From the NCBI GenBank assembly GCA_017451975.1, contig JAFTNI010000041.1, positions 1 to 7,495 on the forward strand: a stretch of 7,495 bases of DNA, given 5' to 3'. Below the pieces are notes generated by a model. The model was not told where the DNA came from and made no database searches. It was given only the letters and a program-made list of their open reading frames with translations. Each line of letters begins with the position of its first letter. Position 1 is the stretch's first letter. The position numbers and the translations under genes are program-made. Of the stretch, positions 5,482 to 7,495 are shown in pieces. The DNA comes from Clostridia bacterium (GTDB lineage: Bacteria; Bacillota; Clostridia; Oscillospirales; CAG-272).

Positions 5482-5518
5482 TTTTGTCAGAGAGCAGCCA
5501 TGCTGCCCTCTGACAAAA
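5482..5518 (-). terminator. Long hairpin downstream of tuf, probable transcript end
   Basis: A stem of about 17 pairs, core GTCAGAG-GGCAGC on the minus strand, closes on the three-base loop AUG, beginning 41 bases past the tuf stop codon. One position is G-U in minus-strand RNA but A-C on the plus strand, which favours a minus-strand transcript. It lacks a proper U-tract (the 3' arm is followed by AUCAAUAUUUAG), so it may be a 3'-end processing or protecting structure instead of an efficient intrinsic terminator. Confidence 0.55.
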
Positions 5519-5559
5519 GGTTAAACAGTATTAAATTATTTCAGAAACTGCAACTAAAA

Positions 5560-6762
5560 TTAGTCGATGATTGCAGAAACAACGCCGGAACCAACTGTTC
5601 TACCGCCTTCACGGATAGCGAAGCGGAGGTTTTCGTCGATAGCGATAGGTGTGATGAGCTCAACTGTGATTGTGAGGTTGTCGCCGGGGCGAGCCATTTC
5701 AACATCAGCATCGAGTGTGATCGTACCTGTAACGTCTGTTGTTCTGAAGTAGAACTGAGGTCTGTAACCTGTGAAGAAGGGTTTCTTACGGCCGCCTTCT
5801 TTTTCTGTAAGAACGTATACCTGACCTTTGAATTTTGTGTGGGGGTGGATGGAGCCGGGTTTGCAGAGAACCTGACCTCTTTCGATTTCTTTCTTATCGA
5901 TACCACGGAGGAGAAGACCTACGTTGTCACCAGCTTCAGCCTGGTCGAGAAGTTTGTGGAACATTTCAACGCCTGTAACTGTTGTTGTTCTCTTTTCGTC
6001 TGTAAGACCATCGAGTTCAACTACGTCACCAACTTTAACTGTACCGCTTTCTACACGACCTGTAGCAACTGTACCACGACCGGAAATAGAGAAAACGTCT
6101 TCTACGGGCATAAGGAATGCCTGGTCAGCTTTTCTTTCGGGAGTAGGAATGTATTCGTCAACAGCTTCCATAAGTTCTTTGATGCAAGCGTATTCGGGAG
6201 CATCGGGATCGTTGCTAGCGCATTCGAGAGCTACACGAGCGGAACCCTGGATAACGGGTGTATCGTCTCCGGGGAAGTCATACTGGTTGAGAAGGTCGCG
6301 AACGTCCATATCAACGAGTTCAAGAAGTTCTTCGTCGTCAACGATATCGCATTTGTTAAGGAATACTACGATAGCGGGAACGCCTACCTGGTGAGCAAGA
6401 AGAACGTGCTCACGTGTCTGCTGAAGGGGACCGTCGGAAGCAGCAACAACGAGGATACCGCCGTCCATCTGAGCAGCACCTGTGATCATGTTTTTAACGT
6501 AGTCTGCGTGTCCGGGGCAGTCAACGTGTGCATAGTGACGGTTAGCTGTTTCGTATTCTACGTGTCTTGTGTTGATTGTGATACCACGAGCTCTTTCTTC
6601 GGGAGCGTTATCGATCTGGTCGTAAGCGAGGAATTCGCCGCCGTTTACGAGAGAGAGATATTTTGTGATAGCAGCTGTAAGAGTTGTTTTACCGTGGTCA
6701 ACGTGACCGATTGTACCAATGTTTACATGGGGTTTTGTTCTTTCAAATTTAGCCTTTGCCAT
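5560..6762 (-). CDS. tuf: Elongation factor Tu
   Basis: This GTPase delivers aminoacyl-tRNA to the ribosome. The 400-residue length fits the family. Nucleotide-binding motifs are GHVDHGKT (19-26), RGITI (59-63, switch I), DCPGH (81-85, with the catalytic His85), NKCD (136-139) and GSA (173-175). Domains 2 and 3 follow, with YRPQFYFRTTDVTG (333-346) and the C-terminal REGGRTVGSGVV. A strong ribosome binding site, AAGGAGG, lies 8 bases before the ATG. The gene follows fusA in the usual str operon order but has its own promoter in the 121-base gap. Some usually conserved positions differ: GPLQQT replaces the common GPMPQT (111-116), GRVESG replaces GRVERG (235-240), and Cys300 stands in VLCKPG. 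All GTPase motifs are intact, so it should be functional. Confidence 0.99.
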   Translation of the reverse strand: MAKAKFERTKPHVNIGTIGHVDHGKTTLTAAITKYLSLVNGGEFLAYDQIDNAPEERARGITINTRHVEYETANRHYAHVDCPGHADYVKNMITGAAQMDGGILVVAASDGPLQQTREHVLLAHQVGVPAIVVFLNKCDIVDDEELLELVDMDVRDLLNQYDFPGDDTPVIQGSARVALECASNDPDAPEYACIKELMEAVDEYIPTPERKADQAFLMPVEDVFSISGRGTVATGRVESGTVKVGDVVELDGLTDEKRTTTVTGVEMFHKLLDQAEAGDNVGLLLRGIDKKEIERGQVLCKPGSIHPHTKFKGQVYVLTEKEGGRKKPFFTGYRPQFYFRTTDVTGTITLDADVEMARPGDNLTITVELITPIAIDENLRFAIREGGRTVGSGVVSAIID

Positions 6763-6771
6763 TGGAAAAAT

Positions 6772-6806
6772 CCTCCTTAATATTTATACGGAAATTCTGT
6801 TTCCGT
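6772..6806 (-). promoter_or_regulatory. tuf ribosome binding site with a leader hairpin just upstream
   Basis: AAGGAGG (6778-6772) lies 8 bases before the tuf ATG. Nine bases further upstream is a perfect 7-base-pair hairpin, ACGGAAA with TTTCCGT (6806-6788), around a five-base loop. The hairpin leaves the ribosome binding site free; it may stabilise the tuf message. No leader peptide is visible. Confidence 0.6.
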
Positions 6807-6833
6807 TAATTTATTTTTAAAAATTTATTTTGT

Positions 6834-6867
6834 GGGGCTCTATGAGTATATTATATCACAAAGCCCC
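6834..6867. repeat. Inverted repeat between fusA and tuf enclosing the tuf -10 box
   Basis: On the minus strand GGGGCTTTGTGA (6867-6856) pairs with TCATAGAGCCCC (6845-6834): 12 pairs, two of them G-U in RNA. The loop of 10 bases holds the entire -10 box TATAAT. In readthrough RNA from fusA it forms a strong hairpin without a following U-tract. In DNA the palindrome flanks the promoter core symmetrically. Confidence 0.65.
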
Positions 6868-6878
6868 GTAAAAATCAA
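6850..6878 (-). promoter_or_regulatory. Promoter for tuf behind fusA
   Basis: TTGATT (6878-6873) and a perfect TATAAT (6855-6850) are 17 bases apart on the minus strand, beginning 5 bases after the fusA stop codon. Transcription should start near 6843 and give a leader of about 80 bases. This would let tuf be expressed beyond the rest of the str operon, as is common because EF-Tu is needed in excess over EF-G. Confidence 0.75.
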
Positions 6879-6883
6879 GCAAA

Positions 6884-7495
6884 TTATTTGCTTGCTCTGC
6901 CGGCGATAATATCGTCTGCAATGCTTCTCGGAACCTGCTCGAAGTGGCTGGGTTCCATAGAGTACTGACCACGGCCCTGTGTTCTGGAACGGAGTTCTGT
7001 TGCATAACCGAACATGTTCGCAAGAGGAACGATAGCTGTGATCTGCTGTGCGCCTGCTACAGGTTCCATAGACTGGATCTGACCGCGGCGGGAGTTGATG
7101 TCGCCCATAACGTCGCCCATGTAATCATCGGGAGTTATAACAACAACTTTCATAACGGGTTCAAGAATTACGGGGTTAGCTCTTCTCATAGCGTTCTTGA
7201 ATGCCATAGAACCGGCAATCTTAAATGCCATTTCAGAGGAGTCAACTTCGTGGTAAGAACCGTCGTTAAGCGTAACCTTAACGTCAACAACGTTGTAGCC
7301 TGCAAGTACACCTGTCTGCATAGCGCCCTGGATACCTGCGTCAACTGCGGGGATATATTCTTTGGGAATGTTACCGCCCGTAACTTTGTTAACGAATTCA
7401 TAACCCTTACCAACTTCGTTGGGTTCGAGAGTAATCTTAACGTGACCGTACTGACCTTTACCACCAGACTGACGTGCATACTTGCAGTCTTCGTC
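6884..7495 (-). CDS. fusA: Elongation factor G, C-terminal part (cut by the window edge)
   Basis: The frame is open from the window edge to a TAA stop, giving the last 203 residues of EF-G, the GTPase that drives translocation on the ribosome. The fragment begins in domain IV with KYARQSGGKGQYGHV and continues with GYEFVN and IPKEYIPAVDAGIQ. The domain IV tip is DGSYHEVDSSEMAFK. Domain V follows with EPVMKV, GDINSRRGQI and FGYATELRSRTQGRG. Against the roughly 700-residue family, about 490 residues and the GTP-binding domain lie outside the window. No ATG within the window should be taken as its start. tuf follows directly, as in the str operon. No intrinsic terminator separates them. Confidence 0.98.
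   Translation of the reverse strand, partial: DEDCKYARQSGGKGQYGHVKITLEPNEVGKGYEFVNKVTGGNIPKEYIPAVDAGIQGAMQTGVLAGYNVVDVKVTLNDGSYHEVDSSEMAFKIAGSMAFKNAMRRANPVILEPVMKVVVITPDDYMGDVMGDINSRRGQIQSMEPVAGAQQITAIVPLANMFGYATELRSRTQGRGQYSMEPSHFEQVPRSIADDIIAGRASK

Noticed and set aside
5500..6780. Long plus-strand reading frame opposite tuf (426 codons)
   Set aside because: Same cause as opposite pflB; the sequence is the mirror of EF-Tu codons, with an odd Cys/Val/Phe-rich composition.

Overview
The window looks like a chromosomal stretch of an anaerobic Gram-positive bacterium of the Clostridia (Bacillota). The evidence is a glycyl-radical pyruvate formate-lyase with its activating enzyme, a RibU-type riboflavin transporter behind an FMN riboswitch, a clostridial-looking EF-Tu, sigma-A type promoters with 17-base spacers, strong AGGAGG-like ribosome binding sites and AT-rich intergenic DNA. 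The exact genus cannot be read from the sequence. All six recognisable genes lie on the minus strand, so transcription runs from high to low coordinates.

Reading in the direction of transcription: the C-terminal 203 codons of fusA (EF-G, 7495-6884) are followed by tuf (EF-Tu, 6762-5560), the usual end of the str operon. A good promoter sits directly behind the fusA stop codon, with its -10 box in the loop of an inverted repeat. Behind tuf comes a strong hairpin, then an FMN riboswitch (5364-5239) with an expression-platform terminator (5225-5194). These control ribU (5178-4507) and, 33 bases further on, a DUF368/PopT-type membrane protein (4473-3631) that ends at a clear intrinsic terminator (3622-3596).

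The next unit has a near-consensus promoter (TTGACA-17-TATACT, 3506-3478) and a leader RNA of about 120 bases containing an intrinsic terminator just before the ribosome binding site. pflA (3352-2642, GTG start) and pflB (2624-402) follow as a tight operon ending in an intrinsic terminator (390-364). The last 360 bases contain several inverted repeats and no convincing gene. At the left edge a strong promoter (TTGAAT-17-TATAAT) and a purine-rich ribosome binding site point to another minus-strand gene just outside the window.

The most interesting item is the pflA-pflB leader. A hairpin whose six-base loop is ACUGAA lies upstream of a terminator whose loop contains the exact complement UUCAGU, and the complementarity extends to 8 bases. 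This resembles a kissing-loop or antiterminator attenuator, and I cannot assign it to a known riboswitch class. A second point is that the predicted undecaprenyl-phosphate transporter (DUF368) appears to sit under FMN riboswitch control by sharing an operon with ribU.
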